Shown piece after piece: positions 1-9,611 of a stretch of DNA of 64,000 bases. Numbering within the stretch: position 1 is the stretch's first letter; every line of letters begins with the position of its first letter. The position numbers and the translations under genes were made by a program. A model generated the notes under the pieces. It searched no databases. It saw only the letters and a program-made list of their open reading frames with translations, and was not told the origin of the DNA. This stretch comes from Bacteroidota bacterium (lineage in GTDB: Bacteria > Bacteroidota > Ignavibacteria > Palsa-1295). The stretch is taken from assembly GCA_030706745.1 (NCBI GenBank), contig JAUZNX010000005.1, forward strand, positions 124,001-188,000. The letters are read 5' to 3'.

Positions 1-46
1 AGTCCCAAGTTCTTGGACGATTTCCTTATTACAACGAACCTAAGCC

Positions 47-1048
47 ATGAAAGCCCCCAGATCACTATCGTTAGCCAGCGTGGCACTCTGCTGTGCTGGA
101 TTCGCGCTGAGCCTGACCCTTTGCCTCACTCTCAGCTCATGTTCTGTTACGCCAAACGGACCGGTTGCAACAGGTGCATCCCACGGCTCGCTTGCGTCGG
201 ATAACATGTGCGATTACTATTATAAGAAGAGTGCGGGCTGGACCTACGCGTTCTCTAATATTGAAAACATTTATAATAGCAACGGGACGATCACGACGCT
301 CGTCGGTGCGCCGGATACTGTCCGGACACTTGGCTATGGTGGACTCGCACCAAATGGCGATTCACTCTATCGCTTTGCTATTACGTATCGTGTGAGTGCA
401 GCCTATGCCGGTCGCAACCAAATCGACATGTGGTACATCGCGAACGGCAAGAGCTCGAACGGTGCGTTCGTCGATGGCAATGCGCAGGTCATGGGGATGG
501 TCAACATGCTCAAGAAGCCGCGTCCGGTTTCGACCGATACCATCCTTGCCGGCGTCGTTGGTCGTGTCCGTACGCTTGCGGATGATTTTACGAACACCAG
601 CTCATACGTTTGGCAGACTGATACGCTGTTTGCATCATCGCGCAACGATAGCGTTTTTGTCTGGGAATGTTTCCCCGGCTCGACGAAGCTGTCGCAATCG
701 CGTTGCGTCTTCACAAAGGATTTCCTGAACAATACGAACTCCAACGGGACGGGAGCGAATATCAATTGGGTCTACGATCTGATTTGGGGCCAGACTTCCA
801 TCAACGTCGATAACGCGAACGTATCGCTCACGGTACCGGCGGGGACCTTCGCATCCACGGCGCAGCTCGATATCAAAACTCCGGATAACTCTGGCGGATA
901 TAACATGCCGATCACTGAGACCAAGTGGTTCTCGTATGGCGTCGGATTCGCGAAAGAGTACGATGTCTGGAACGTGACGACCGATGGTACCAACTTTACG
1001 AAGGAAGATTTTACGCGCTCGCTGATGACTCTTACCTATCACAATTAA
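47..1048 (+). CDS. hypothetical lipoprotein
   Basis: This encodes 333 residues with a lipoprotein signal: a basic start, a long hydrophobic stretch and an LSSC lipobox with Cys32 as the probable lipidated residue. I recognise no catalytic domain in the mature part, which is rich in Asn, Thr, Ser and aromatic residues as is common in secreted beta-rich proteins of this group. The ATG at 47 directly precedes the signal peptide. It is monocistronic as far as the window shows, because a strong intrinsic terminator follows 39 bases after the stop. Function is unknown; location in the envelope is inferred from the lipobox. Confidence 0.8.
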   Translation: MKAPRSLSLASVALCCAGFALSLTLCLTLSSCSVTPNGPVATGASHGSLASDNMCDYYYKKSAGWTYAFSNIENIYNSNGTITTLVGAPDTVRTLGYGGLAPNGDSLYRFAITYRVSAAYAGRNQIDMWYIANGKSSNGAFVDGNAQVMGMVNMLKKPRPVSTDTILAGVVGRVRTLADDFTNTSSYVWQTDTLFASSRNDSVFVWECFPGSTKLSQSRCVFTKDFLNNTNSNGTGANINWVYDLIWGQTSINVDNANVSLTVPAGTFASTAQLDIKTPDNSGGYNMPITETKWFSYGVGFAKEYDVWNVTTDGTNFTKEDFTRSLMTLTYHN

Positions 1049-1087
1049 TCAGCGGGCTCCTACAGAGAGAAAGAGAGAAGAACAGAG

Positions 1088-1117
1088 ACCTCCGACGCAA
1101 CGCGTCGGAGGTTTTTT
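1088..1117 (+). terminator. intrinsic terminator after the first lipoprotein gene
   Basis: A perfect 11-bp stem (1088-1098 with 1102-1112) closes a 3-base loop and runs into a run of T. It sits between convergent genes and probably ends the plus-strand transcript. Confidence 0.9.
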
Positions 1118-1171
1118 ATTTTGGAAGAATGGGATCAGCCGTGCGATGCGGAGCGGGGGTTCTGGCAGTCC

Positions 1172-1873
1172 TCATTTCGGATTCGTCGGCCGAATGTCGA
1201 GTTCGGAGATGGTTGCACGCGGCGGCAGATGAATCACAGCGGCAACAGCTTCCGCAATGTCTTCAGCCTGCAGGGGCCGCGTAATCTTCGAAGGTTCGTT
1301 CGAGTGGAAAAACTCGGTTTCGACAGTGCCTGGGAAGATTGTCATCACACGAATGTCGAAGGCTCGCACTTCGAGAAAGAGCGATTGCATGAGGCCACGC
1401 ACGCCGAACTTCGAAGCACAATATGCTGCTCCGCCCGCGAATCCGTTCTTGCTGGCCAGCGATCCGATGGTGACGATCGTACCACTCTTGTGCTGCTTCA
1501 TCTGCGGGAGCACCGCTTGCGTCATCAGGAATACGCCCCGCAGGTTAATGGCAAGGACCTGATCGAACTCGACGGAGGTCATCTCCTGGACAGGGCGGAA
1601 GATACCGATGCCCGCATTATTAACGAGTAAGTCGATAGGGCCGAATGCTTTCTGAGCGTCTTCGGCTAATCGCGCGATATCGCGTTCGCTCGTGACATCG
1701 CAGACGGCGGTGAATACCTTCGACGATGTTCTGGACTCAATCCCGTTGCGAGCGGCCAACAAGTCCGGTTCGCTTCGAGCACACAGCGAAAGCTGTGCTC
1801 CGTGTTGCGTGGCGAGCCGCTCGGCAATGGCAAGACCAATGCCGCGAGAAGCTCCGGTGATGAGTGCATGCAT
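1172..1873 (-). CDS. SDR-family short-chain dehydrogenase/reductase
   Basis: The protein has 233 residues, the usual length for a classical SDR. It carries the NAD(P)-binding TGASRGIG motif at 6-13, NNAG at 85-88, a catalytic Ser near 138 and the YCASK active site with Tyr151 and Lys155. It should be a cytosolic NAD(P)H-dependent oxidoreductase acting on a carbonyl or alcohol; the substrate cannot be read from the sequence. The ATG at 1873 is chosen because the Rossmann beta strand begins at once. It lies 8 bases after the patatin gene on the same strand, so the two are probably co-transcribed. Confidence 0.88.
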   Translation of the reverse strand: MHALITGASRGIGLAIAERLATQHGAQLSLCARSEPDLLAARNGIESRTSSKVFTAVCDVTSERDIARLAEDAQKAFGPIDLLVNNAGIGIFRPVQEMTSVEFDQVLAINLRGVFLMTQAVLPQMKQHKSGTIVTIGSLASKNGFAGGAAYCASKFGVRGLMQSLFLEVRAFDIRVMTIFPGTVETEFFHSNEPSKITRPLQAEDIAEAVAAVIHLPPRATISELDIRPTNPK

Positions 1874-1881
1874 GAGAATGA

Positions 1882-4407
1882 CTAAAGGTTGGAGCCGATA
1901 GAAAAATAAAACCGGGGAGTGTTCCAGGCAAGCCGGTGCGAGCCTAGCTGTACAAACCGAAAGTTCTCGCCGATGCCGAAGCGCGCCAGCCCGATCGGTG
2001 TCTTTAGGCCGACTTGAGCGCCGATGCCATCGACGAGCGTTTCCCACTTGATCTCTTCGGGTTCCGGCCAGGTTTCGCCGAGATCGTACCGGAAGGAAAC
2101 GAATGTAGGGAAGTAAAGCACATGAGGGATCTCGATCTGATACGTAATGCTCCCGGCGATCATCTGTTTGCCACGGAGTTCATAGGCGTTCAACCCATAA
2201 AAGGACTCCATGCCGCCAAGGTTGAACTGTTCGAGTTGCGGTAACGCTGCATCCGCGAACCCAATGCGAAAGCGCGGGACGATTGCGTGCAAGCCCGAAA
2301 CCGGAATCGCTTGTTCCACGTCGAGATAGAGCTTCGTATAGGCGGGACTTCCGCCGGCAACCGGCTGACCGGTTTCGGCGTAGGCTCGTACGAAGGTGCC
2401 ATCGTGCGGGTACGAGGCGTCATTGCGCGAATCGATGATGAGCTCGCCTCGCACGGCGTTCAGAAGGAGCGTATTGACAACCGGGTCGAGATCGCGGACG
2501 GAGAACCAGCGCTGATGCTCACTCCGGACCTCGCCCGTGATTGCGCCCAGCCGCTCGACCTGCCCGCCAGCTTTCAATCGAACGCCAAGATCGCGTTCTT
2601 CACGCACGGCATCGGTAGTGGTGCTGCTAATCCGATTATCTTCGGTGATCGTTTGGAGTGAATAGGATGGAATGTCGAGATAGCCGGTATAGACCGCCGC
2701 CTCCAACAGTGCGAAGCCGCGCAACAGGCGCGGCGCCTCCAACGTGAGCGAAGCATTGCGTGACGCCGGCCCAAGATTACCCATGAGCGAATACTCGACG
2801 CCGCTGCCGGCGATATTCTCATTCGCTAACTCAACGGAGAACTGAGCGCCAAACTCATTATCGGCCAGAACTCCCAAACGAAGGACATTCGAGGCTCGGG
2901 CATGCACCGTGACGAGCACGGTCGGGCCATGAAGGGTAGTGCGTGATGGTGGCGATAGCATGGTATCCTCACGAGTGAGAAGCCGCGTTCCGGGCCACAA
3001 GGAATCGTAGGAAATTTGAAGGATTGCAAAATCGAAGAGTCCTGTGCCAATAAGGTTCTTCAATGCCCGATCGGCCTGGGTGGCCCGAAACACATCACCG
3101 ATGGCAAATGGCAATTCACCCGTGGCCAGGCTGGATTCCGTCATCCCAACGCCTCGAACCACAATGTTCGCAATCGAACCGGCATCAACGAATAGGTCGG
3201 CAGACCGGCTCGAAGGATGGAGCACAACGCTATCGATTCGAACAAGGCTGAAGCCGCGAGAACGGTAGTCCTGGATCGTTGCGTGCTCGAGTTCGCCCAA
3301 TGATTCAGAACGGAGCTGATGGCCGATCCACGCCTTTGCATAGTCGGGATCGTAATTTATCCTTCCACGCGTAATCACGCGAAGTCTGACGAGTGAATCG
3401 AGGACGGGTTCGCCTGCAGCAACTGTCGCAGGTGGATCGGTTGCGGCCAATGCTGCAATGCGCGTCAACATCGCACGAGCAGCCACGCGCCCGGATTCGA
3501 TCGCTTCCGCAATGCTGATCGCATCATAGTCACCATGTTGAGTGGCCTCGGGTGTGATAATAATGTTGGCCTGCAATAGCTCAGAGGCGTATTGACGCTG
3601 CATCATCAACGAAATTACCTGATCGGCGACATCCCATGGAGTATTCAACTCCTCGCGGGATCGTAACGGCGCAGTCGCATTCGAAACAATAATTTGCGAT
3701 GCTCCTAAACCGCGAGCGACATCGACCGGGATATTCGCCATCAGACCTCCATCCATCAGGATCGTCGAATCCTGTGGCAGCGGGCTAAACCGAAGCGGAA
3801 GCGTGGCACTGGCCCGAAGCGCTTCGGTCAGATCGCCGCTGGTCAGGAGCCTCCGCTCACCGCGCACAATGTCCGTCGTGACTGCGGCAAACGGCACGCG
3901 TAGATCGCGAAGGAAGTCATTCGGTACGCCGGACGGTGCGCGGAGCACCATCGAATTCAAAAGCATGGTCAGTCGTTGGCCGCTGGAAATGGCCTGCGGG
4001 ATCACCGGATGAAGAAAGCCCTTAAAGCGAAGGGAAAGCAATGCTCGATCTGCATCCTTCTGTGACATGATACGCTCTGCCCGATGCGTTTCGTCCTCGA
4101 GGCCAAGAATCTCAGGCCAATCCGTGGTCGTGGCAAACTTCTCCAGATCTTGTGGTGAGTAACCGGCAGCATAGAGTCCGCCGATGGCCGCGCCAATACT
4201 CGTGCCCACAATAAGATCGATCGGAACATGTGCGCTATCGAGGACCTCGAGGACGCCAATATGAGAGAAGCCCTTTGCCCCCCCGCCGGACAGCACAAGG
4301 GCGATCCCCGGCGGATGTGGCAGCCGCGTGGATTCAGGAAGCGGCTGCGCATGTAGCGGGCATCCAATCAAAAATCCAGTAATCAGAAGTAGAGCGACGC
4401 GGGCCAT
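1882..4407 (-). CDS. patatin-like phospholipase with C-terminal Omp85-type barrel (type Vd, PlpD/FplA-like)
   Basis: About 841 residues with a signal peptide, then a patatin domain: oxyanion-hole GGGAKG at 41-46, nucleophile Ser70 in GTSIG, and catalytic Asp219 in a DGG motif. A POTRA-like segment follows, and the C-terminal half resembles the Omp85/BamA 16-strand barrel. This order is that of the type V subtype d secretion proteins PlpD and FplA, in which the protein exposes its own lipase domain at the cell surface. The hydrolase activity is family knowledge; surface display is inference. The ATG at 4407 gives the signal peptide; a TTG at 4440 is also in frame. No clear Shine-Dalgarno is seen. 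Confidence 0.85.
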   Translation of the reverse strand: MARVALLLITGFLIGCPLHAQPLPESTRLPHPPGIALVLSGGGAKGFSHIGVLEVLDSAHVPIDLIVGTSIGAAIGGLYAAGYSPQDLEKFATTTDWPEILGLEDETHRAERIMSQKDADRALLSLRFKGFLHPVIPQAISSGQRLTMLLNSMVLRAPSGVPNDFLRDLRVPFAAVTTDIVRGERRLLTSGDLTEALRASATLPLRFSPLPQDSTILMDGGLMANIPVDVARGLGASQIIVSNATAPLRSREELNTPWDVADQVISLMMQRQYASELLQANIIITPEATQHGDYDAISIAEAIESGRVAARAMLTRIAALAATDPPATVAAGEPVLDSLVRLRVITRGRINYDPDYAKAWIGHQLRSESLGELEHATIQDYRSRGFSLVRIDSVVLHPSSRSADLFVDAGSIANIVVRGVGMTESSLATGELPFAIGDVFRATQADRALKNLIGTGLFDFAILQISYDSLWPGTRLLTREDTMLSPPSRTTLHGPTVLVTVHARASNVLRLGVLADNEFGAQFSVELANENIAGSGVEYSLMGNLGPASRNASLTLEAPRLLRGFALLEAAVYTGYLDIPSYSLQTITEDNRISSTTTDAVREERDLGVRLKAGGQVERLGAITGEVRSEHQRWFSVRDLDPVVNTLLLNAVRGELIIDSRNDASYPHDGTFVRAYAETGQPVAGGSPAYTKLYLDVEQAIPVSGLHAIVPRFRIGFADAALPQLEQFNLGGMESFYGLNAYELRGKQMIAGSITYQIEIPHVLYFPTFVSFRYDLGETWPEPEEIKWETLVDGIGAQVGLKTPIGLARFGIGENFRFVQLGSHRLAWNTPRFYFSIGSNL

Positions 4408-4507
4408 GACGTGGGGGAGATGCGGCACCCCAAACAGCAAAGCTCACATAGAAGTGCGAGGCCCGCTTTCGTGAAAAGATCAAAGGACAAAACCGAGGTT
4501 AGTAACG

Positions 4508-4535
4508 TTGGCAATCGGTATCTGTCGTATTTTTG
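4508..4535 (+). promoter_or_regulatory. probable Bacteroidota-type promoter (TTG ... TAttTTTG)
   Basis: A -7 box TATTTTTG at 4528-4535 is preceded by TTG at 4508-4510, 17 bases apart. This matches the TAnnTTTG consensus of the Bacteroidota primary sigma factor. It lies 52 bases before the PfkB kinase start. Confidence 0.5.
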
Positions 4536-4587
4536 CCAGATTCCAACGCAGGAAACGGACCAGCACTTAGTACTCAGCATTTTTATA

Positions 4588-5529
4588 ATGTCACTTTTGG
4601 TTGTCGGCTCACTCGCACTCGATATTATCGAAACACCGTTCGCGGCACGCAAGGATGCGCTCGGCGGCAGCGCCACGTTTATCTCACTCGCTGCCAGTTA
4701 TTTTAGTCCCGAGAGTGTCGGCGTCGTCGGCGTCGTTGGCGAAGACTTCCCCGAGCGGGCCTGGAAGTTGTTCCGAAAGCGCGAGATCGATACGACCGGC
4801 ATCGAGGTGGTCCCGGGAGGTAAGACATTTTCCTGGCATGGCCGCTACCATTACGACATGAACACTCGCGATACGATCGCGACCAACCTGAATGTCTTCG
4901 CCGATTTCAGGCCGGTAATTCCCGCCAAGTACAGTTCGCCGAGCTTTTTGGTTTTAGGTAACATCCAGCCAGACCTCCAACTCGATGTGATTCGCCAGCT
5001 CAAGCGCGTGCCAAAACTCACACTGCTGGATACGATGAACTTCTGGATCACCGGATTCCGCGAAGGGCTCGAGAACACCTTGCGATATACCAATGCGCTG
5101 GTGCTGAACGATAGCGAAGCGCGTTTGCTGATCGATCATCCAAGCCTTATCGTGGCAGGCCGAAGGTTGCAGCAGATGCTGGCGCCGGGGGACATCCGAA
5201 TTGTCGTCATCAAAAAAGGTGAGCACGGCGCGCTCCTCTTTTATAACGAGCATCTTTTTTCCGCGCCGGCATTTCCACTCGAAGATATTTTCGATCCGAC
5301 GGGCGCGGGCGATACGTTTATGGGTGGCTTTATCGGCTATCTGGCCAAGCGAGAATCCGTCAGCTACGAAGATGCCAAGCGAGCGGTGATTTATGGGACC
5401 GTGCTGGCAAGCTATGCGTGCTCGAAGTTCTCAACCGAAGGCATTGAAGACCTGACGATGGAAGAGATCGTCGAGCGGTTCCGCTTGTTGCGAACGCTCT
5501 CCGCGTTCGACTTCGAGGAGAATGCCTGA
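4588..5529 (+). CDS. PfkB-family carbohydrate kinase
   Basis: This encodes 313 residues of the ribokinase/PfkB fold. The N-terminus begins with a beta strand ending in GS, a GG follows near 26, and the C-terminal signature DPTGAGDTF lies near 237, with the catalytic Asp in GAGD. It should phosphorylate a sugar, nucleoside or related hydroxyl with ATP in the cytosol; the substrate is not evident. The ATG at 4588 was preferred to upstream in-frame codons because the first beta strand starts there and a TAnnTTTG promoter lies just upstream. The gene is divergent from the patatin gene and convergent with the subtilase gene. Confidence 0.88.
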   Translation: MSLLVVGSLALDIIETPFAARKDALGGSATFISLAASYFSPESVGVVGVVGEDFPERAWKLFRKREIDTTGIEVVPGGKTFSWHGRYHYDMNTRDTIATNLNVFADFRPVIPAKYSSPSFLVLGNIQPDLQLDVIRQLKRVPKLTLLDTMNFWITGFREGLENTLRYTNALVLNDSEARLLIDHPSLIVAGRRLQQMLAPGDIRIVVIKKGEHGALLFYNEHLFSAPAFPLEDIFDPTGAGDTFMGGFIGYLAKRESVSYEDAKRAVIYGTVLASYACSKFSTEGIEDLTMEEIVERFRLLRTLSAFDFEENA

Positions 5530-5535
5530 TCCAGT

Positions 5536-8500
5536 TTAGGATCCCGAAGCGATGATTCGTTTTGTCAGTCGGCCGCCGGGCAACTGGACTTCGATAAAAT
5601 AGACCCCCGGGGCAAGCCGCAACGATTCGAAGTCGCACCCATTGCCGCGAGCTTGTTGCGAGACTATTTCCCGACCCAGCACGTCGATAATCGATACCCG
5701 AGTCCCAGTGCCGGACTGCTGTGGCCATTCGACGTGCAAGGCATCACGGAATGGCTCGGGGTAGATCGCGAGATCATTAAGGGAGTAGATTGTCTCTGGC
5801 GACACGGCTGCCGGTCCTCCATTCCACAATGCGGCGGCGCTGTCCATGGTCTCCTTCAATAGATTCGGACTTTGGGCGAGTGCAAAGACAACCGTCATCT
5901 CAACGGAATCGCGGGACGCCATCGGGAGATTCTTGAGGCCCAAAGCCATGGAAATATCGCCAGGTCCGGCGGGGTTAAAGAATTCGGTCATCGCGCGCCA
6001 TTTGCCGCTCTTGTCAAATCCACCGGCGTAGGTATTGATGTCTCCCTGCGAGCCATCGTTCCGGATTGCGTGATAGTTCAGTGATGTGCCCGGCGGCAGA
6101 GCGGAGATTACCTTCATGCCGACGAACGGATAATTGGGCTCGATTCGATAGGTGATTGCGGCATTCTGCGCCGAATCGAAACGCGTGACATTCAGCGCGC
6201 CCGAGAGACCGATGTCCCAATCCAGATAAAGTGCAGCGGCAGTGCTGTCGCTCGCTGGCCAGTCGGTCAGGCCCGACTGTTTGCGAAGGACATATTGGAC
6301 GATAGCCGCGTTGGCGGCAACTCCCTGCGAAAACGCGTATGCGCGTTGCGTGACATTCACGCCAACGCGTGTTACAGAGTCTGCGAGAGAATCAGAATAG
6401 GAGCAGACCAATTCCTGGATTGCGCCACGGTCCGGCGTGACGGAATGGATCGTTTCCGTGGCAGCGAAATCATGGTTCGCATCTTGATCGGACTGATTGA
6501 TGACGACATCGACTAAATGTTGCGGGTCCGTTCCGATCATCAGTCCGCCATTGAAGAGAACGCTTCGTGCCAGTGGACCGATCGCGGGCGGTGCATTTCT
6601 CCAGATAAATCCGGCTCCCTCATGGTCTGTGACCGGATCGTTGTAGCCAATGGTGCCACGCGAGCTCAACGTTACCGTCAGGTTATTCGCGTTCAAGTCG
6701 AGATAATTCGGACTGACGATAAAAGAGAAATAGTCGATGTCCGGCCCATAGCCGACGATCGAATCGTGAAACGTGACTTTGACTGTGACTAATGTATTCG
6801 CAGTGACTGCATTACTCACCGAGAGTCGAAGATCAGCCATAGCATTCTGGACCGTTTGGTTCTCACCCACTTGCCCGAACTGGACTGTGCTCGATTGGAG
6901 TGTGATGGCTCCCGAGCCCTGAAATATTTCCAGCGTGGCCCATAACTGCTGAACGGGCTTGAGATAATTCTGCACCGAGAGTACAATCCCGCCGCTCTCG
7001 CCGGCCACAAAATGGCCGAGTTTCAGATCGTCTTCAATGCTGACGTTCTCGATGCGTGCGGAATACGTTTTCGTGTCTGTGACCGCTGCGTACGCATCGA
7101 TAAGTCCATGACCGACAAGGTCGTGGCGCGTCGCATCACTTGGTTGCGGCACTGCCGTTGCGCGGACCTGCTGCATGGCTTGCCCGGCGGTCATCCAGGG
7201 AAACCGCTGCCGTACCAGTCCAACAAGGCCGCAGGCATGCGGGGATGCCATGCTGGTGCCATGTTCTCCGGCGTAAGAGTTTACCGGCACGGTGCTGATA
7301 ATATCATAGTTCACTCCGCCGGGCGCCGAGACGGCGACATGTGTATTGTAGTCCGAGTATCCAGTGACCGTTCCATCCGGTCCGACTGCGGCAACGGTAA
7401 GCACGTGCTGATACGCGCCCGGATAAATATCGAGAAATTGTCCATCATTGCCGGAGGCAGCGACCACCGCGCAGTCTTTCGCAAATGCATAGTTCACCGC
7501 GTCTTGCTCGGCCTGCGAGAAGTTGGATCCTCCGAACGAACAGTTCACCGCTTTCGCATGCATGTCCGCGGCATAGATAATACCCTGAAACCCAAAATCC
7601 AAACCAGCGCAATTATCACACGCCGTCTTGATAGGCAGCAGGCGCGCTCCAAATGCGACGCCCGCAATACCCTTATGATTATTACCAACGGCCGCCATGA
7701 TTCCGGCTGTGTGCGTGCCATGATTGTCAGGTGAGCGCGGATCATTATCCGGAGTATCACCATAGGCTCCATCAAAATCCCATCCGTGCCAATCATCGAT
7801 GAAGCCATTGCCATCGTCATCGACACCATTGGCGCGCTTATCGACGCCATTTGTATCGATGCCAGTCTCGCCCCAGTTGATGGCGATGTTGGCGGCTAAG
7901 TCCTCATGTGTCCAGTCGGTACCAACATCATCATCGGCCAGCAGCATCGTCGAATCGCATCGGACAATGTCCCAGGCCTGGGTGGCATGGATCAGGGCGA
8001 GACCATATTGCTGGCTGAAGAGCGAATCATTCGGCGTAAACAGTGGCCTGCGCACAGAGCGCGTCTCCGCCAGTTCGATTGAGGGAGATTTCCGGGCAAG
8101 CTGCACGGCCACCTCCGGAGTGAGCGAATCTGAAAATGAAAGGACGAGCCACCGCGAGAGCTTTTCCTCAGTCGAACGAAGCAGCTCGGTCCCATACGGC
8201 CCATCCGTCCCATCTCTTTCACCGAACAATCCGGGGTTCGACCGTTCGCGGATATCCTCGAATGCTATCGAATGAGTTGGATAGTATGGACGAAGTCTCA
8301 GTCCGTGAAAATTGTCCGGCAGGCCGAGGAGGCTTCGAACGATCGAGTCATCCGAGAGTGATGCGGAATAAATATCGGCATGGCGGAAGGTGGGGTCGTC
8401 AACGGGTCTTGCTTGCGCGAAGGCCTCGGAGATGGCAGCCTCAGCAGCCGACGTGATGCGAATGGCGATTGTGCCAGGAAGCGCGTTCCCCTGTGCTATT

Positions 8501-8601
8501 GCTTCGGAAGGGTGAAGGATGAGGGATAAAGGATAAAGGCAAATAAGCAGCAGAATCGCTCGGCCCAATCTCTGAAATACGCTCTTCCCATCATACTTCA
8601 T
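5536..8601 (-). CDS. subtilisin-like S8 serine protease with T9SS type A sorting domain
   Basis: The 1021 residues start with a signal peptide. An S8 catalytic domain follows with the Asp near 223 (ADDDVG), the His near 293 (NHGTHTAGI) and the Ser near 448 (GTSMASPH). A long beta-rich middle region follows. The last ~75 residues form a T9SS type A sorting domain, including the typical IDVLGREI and APGVYFIEV segments. It is therefore probably a secreted or cell-surface endopeptidase exported by T9SS; no T9SS machinery gene is in this window. The ATG at 8601 lies within a short phrase-like repeat that contains three near-identical ATG triplets, only this frame being open. Part of the signal peptide is also encoded by such a phrase. 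Confidence 0.93.
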   Translation of the reverse strand: MKYDGKSVFQRLGRAILLLICLYPLSLILHPSEAIAQGNALPGTIAIRITSAAEAAISEAFAQARPVDDPTFRHADIYSASLSDDSIVRSLLGLPDNFHGLRLRPYYPTHSIAFEDIRERSNPGLFGERDGTDGPYGTELLRSTEEKLSRWLVLSFSDSLTPEVAVQLARKSPSIELAETRSVRRPLFTPNDSLFSQQYGLALIHATQAWDIVRCDSTMLLADDDVGTDWTHEDLAANIAINWGETGIDTNGVDKRANGVDDDGNGFIDDWHGWDFDGAYGDTPDNDPRSPDNHGTHTAGIMAAVGNNHKGIAGVAFGARLLPIKTACDNCAGLDFGFQGIIYAADMHAKAVNCSFGGSNFSQAEQDAVNYAFAKDCAVVAASGNDGQFLDIYPGAYQHVLTVAAVGPDGTVTGYSDYNTHVAVSAPGGVNYDIISTVPVNSYAGEHGTSMASPHACGLVGLVRQRFPWMTAGQAMQQVRATAVPQPSDATRHDLVGHGLIDAYAAVTDTKTYSARIENVSIEDDLKLGHFVAGESGGIVLSVQNYLKPVQQLWATLEIFQGSGAITLQSSTVQFGQVGENQTVQNAMADLRLSVSNAVTANTLVTVKVTFHDSIVGYGPDIDYFSFIVSPNYLDLNANNLTVTLSSRGTIGYNDPVTDHEGAGFIWRNAPPAIGPLARSVLFNGGLMIGTDPQHLVDVVINQSDQDANHDFAATETIHSVTPDRGAIQELVCSYSDSLADSVTRVGVNVTQRAYAFSQGVAANAAIVQYVLRKQSGLTDWPASDSTAAALYLDWDIGLSGALNVTRFDSAQNAAITYRIEPNYPFVGMKVISALPPGTSLNYHAIRNDGSQGDINTYAGGFDKSGKWRAMTEFFNPAGPGDISMALGLKNLPMASRDSVEMTVVFALAQSPNLLKETMDSAAALWNGGPAAVSPETIYSLNDLAIYPEPFRDALHVEWPQQSGTGTRVSIIDVLGREIVSQQARGNGCDFESLRLAPGVYFIEVQLPGGRLTKRIIASGS

Positions 8602-8620
8602 ACTTCATCCCCTTATCCTT
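8514..8620. repeat. short phrase-like repeats across the 5' end of the subtilase gene
   Basis: Two stretches made of imperfectly repeated 6-8-base words lie at 8514-8539 (GGATGAGGGATAAAGG type) and 8592-8617 (CATACTTCATACTTCATCC type). The first falls inside the signal-peptide codons, the second spans the start codon and leader. They resemble the phrases at 9545-9580, 13081-13110 and 41445-41465. Confidence 0.55.
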
Positions 8621-8636
8621 TTCCACTCAACTCGCA

Positions 8637-9536
8637 TTATTTCACCGCGTACACTCTCATCCCACTCGAAATGAAATGATTGACGGCACGCACCAGATAG
8701 AACACCAGTCGTTTGACTGCGTTGCGGGGAGCCGCTTGACCTGCCTCGAGGATGCCCCGCTTTCGCAGCAACTCCATCAGCATATCGCCTTGATTCGTCA
8801 CGCGGATAGTCCGAAAACCGGCCGTTCGCAGATACTTTCGCATCGTCCGGTTCGAGAAATAATAGAGGTGACCTTCGGGCATGAAGTAAAACCAGTCTTT
8901 ACCCTTGATCTTCCGCTCCGGGCAGTTGTAATTGCCCGTCGCCATAAAGAGAACACCCCCGGGTTTGAGCCAGCCGTGGATGGTCTTCAGCGATTCCAGC
9001 GGATGTGGTAAATGCTCGATTACTTCGCGCATAACAATCACATCCCATGAGTTTTGCGGAAAGTCCGCATCTTCGATGGACTTTGTGTCAACCGGAATCC
9101 CCATGTTGCGGACAAAGCCGGCTGCGTACTCCGAGAGTTCGAGCCCATGCACATCGAATCCATGCGCTTTGGCCTTGGCGAGAAACACACCGGTACCACA
9201 GCCAATTTCCAGCAACGACCGAGCGGAAGGCTTGGCAAGCATGGTCTGGATCGTATCGAGATCCCAATCGTGCAGATCATAAGACGCTTTATGTTCGCCA
9301 AACTCATCGACATCGCGGACGTAGTTGACACTCTGATCGAATCCGTGACCCTGGAAATAATCGGCATCATAGAGCTCGCCGATCTTTGCACCCTTCAGCC
9401 GCGGATTGGTGTAGACCATGCCGCACCGAGAGCATTCGACGATGCGGAATCCCCGCTTCTCATAGCGCAGACGTGGTGCATCTGCACCGCAGAGATCGCA
9501 GGAAAGTGATTCAAAGTCCGCCGGCTGAAAGTCCAA
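8637..9536 (-). CDS. class I SAM-dependent methyltransferase with N-terminal zinc ribbon
   Basis: About 299 residues. Four cysteines in two CxxC pairs (13/16 and 35/38) form a likely zinc ribbon, and motif I, LEIGCGTG, lies near 109-116. This layout is that of methyltransferase type 11/12 proteins with a zinc-ribbon leader, often found in cell-surface sugar or glycan clusters. It should transfer a methyl group from S-adenosylmethionine to an unknown acceptor. No ATG is available before the ribbon, so a TTG at 9536 (or CTG at 9545) is the likely start. A phrase-like repeat lies immediately upstream. It follows the M61 peptidase gene on the same strand. Confidence 0.85.
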   Translation of the reverse strand: MDFQPADFESLSCDLCGADAPRLRYEKRGFRIVECSRCGMVYTNPRLKGAKIGELYDADYFQGHGFDQSVNYVRDVDEFGEHKASYDLHDWDLDTIQTMLAKPSARSLLEIGCGTGVFLAKAKAHGFDVHGLELSEYAAGFVRNMGIPVDTKSIEDADFPQNSWDVIVMREVIEHLPHPLESLKTIHGWLKPGGVLFMATGNYNCPERKIKGKDWFYFMPEGHLYYFSNRTMRKYLRTAGFRTIRVTNQGDMLMELLRKRGILEAGQAAPRNAVKRLVFYLVRAVNHFISSGMRVYAVK

Positions 9537-9544
9537 CTGTTTCA

Positions 9545-9582
9545 GGTATAACGAGTGATTGGTAACGAATAACGAGTGCCTA
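9545..9582. repeat. phrase-like tandem repeat (taacgagtg / taacgaat words)
   Basis: The words TAACGAGTG, TAACGAAT and TAACGAGTG occur in succession within about 38 bases between the M61 peptidase and methyltransferase genes. The composition is like the ATTACGAATGACG-type phrases elsewhere in the window. Confidence 0.55.
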
Positions 9583-9611
9583 GCGCGATCTGTTGCGCCT
9601 CAATTACTTCA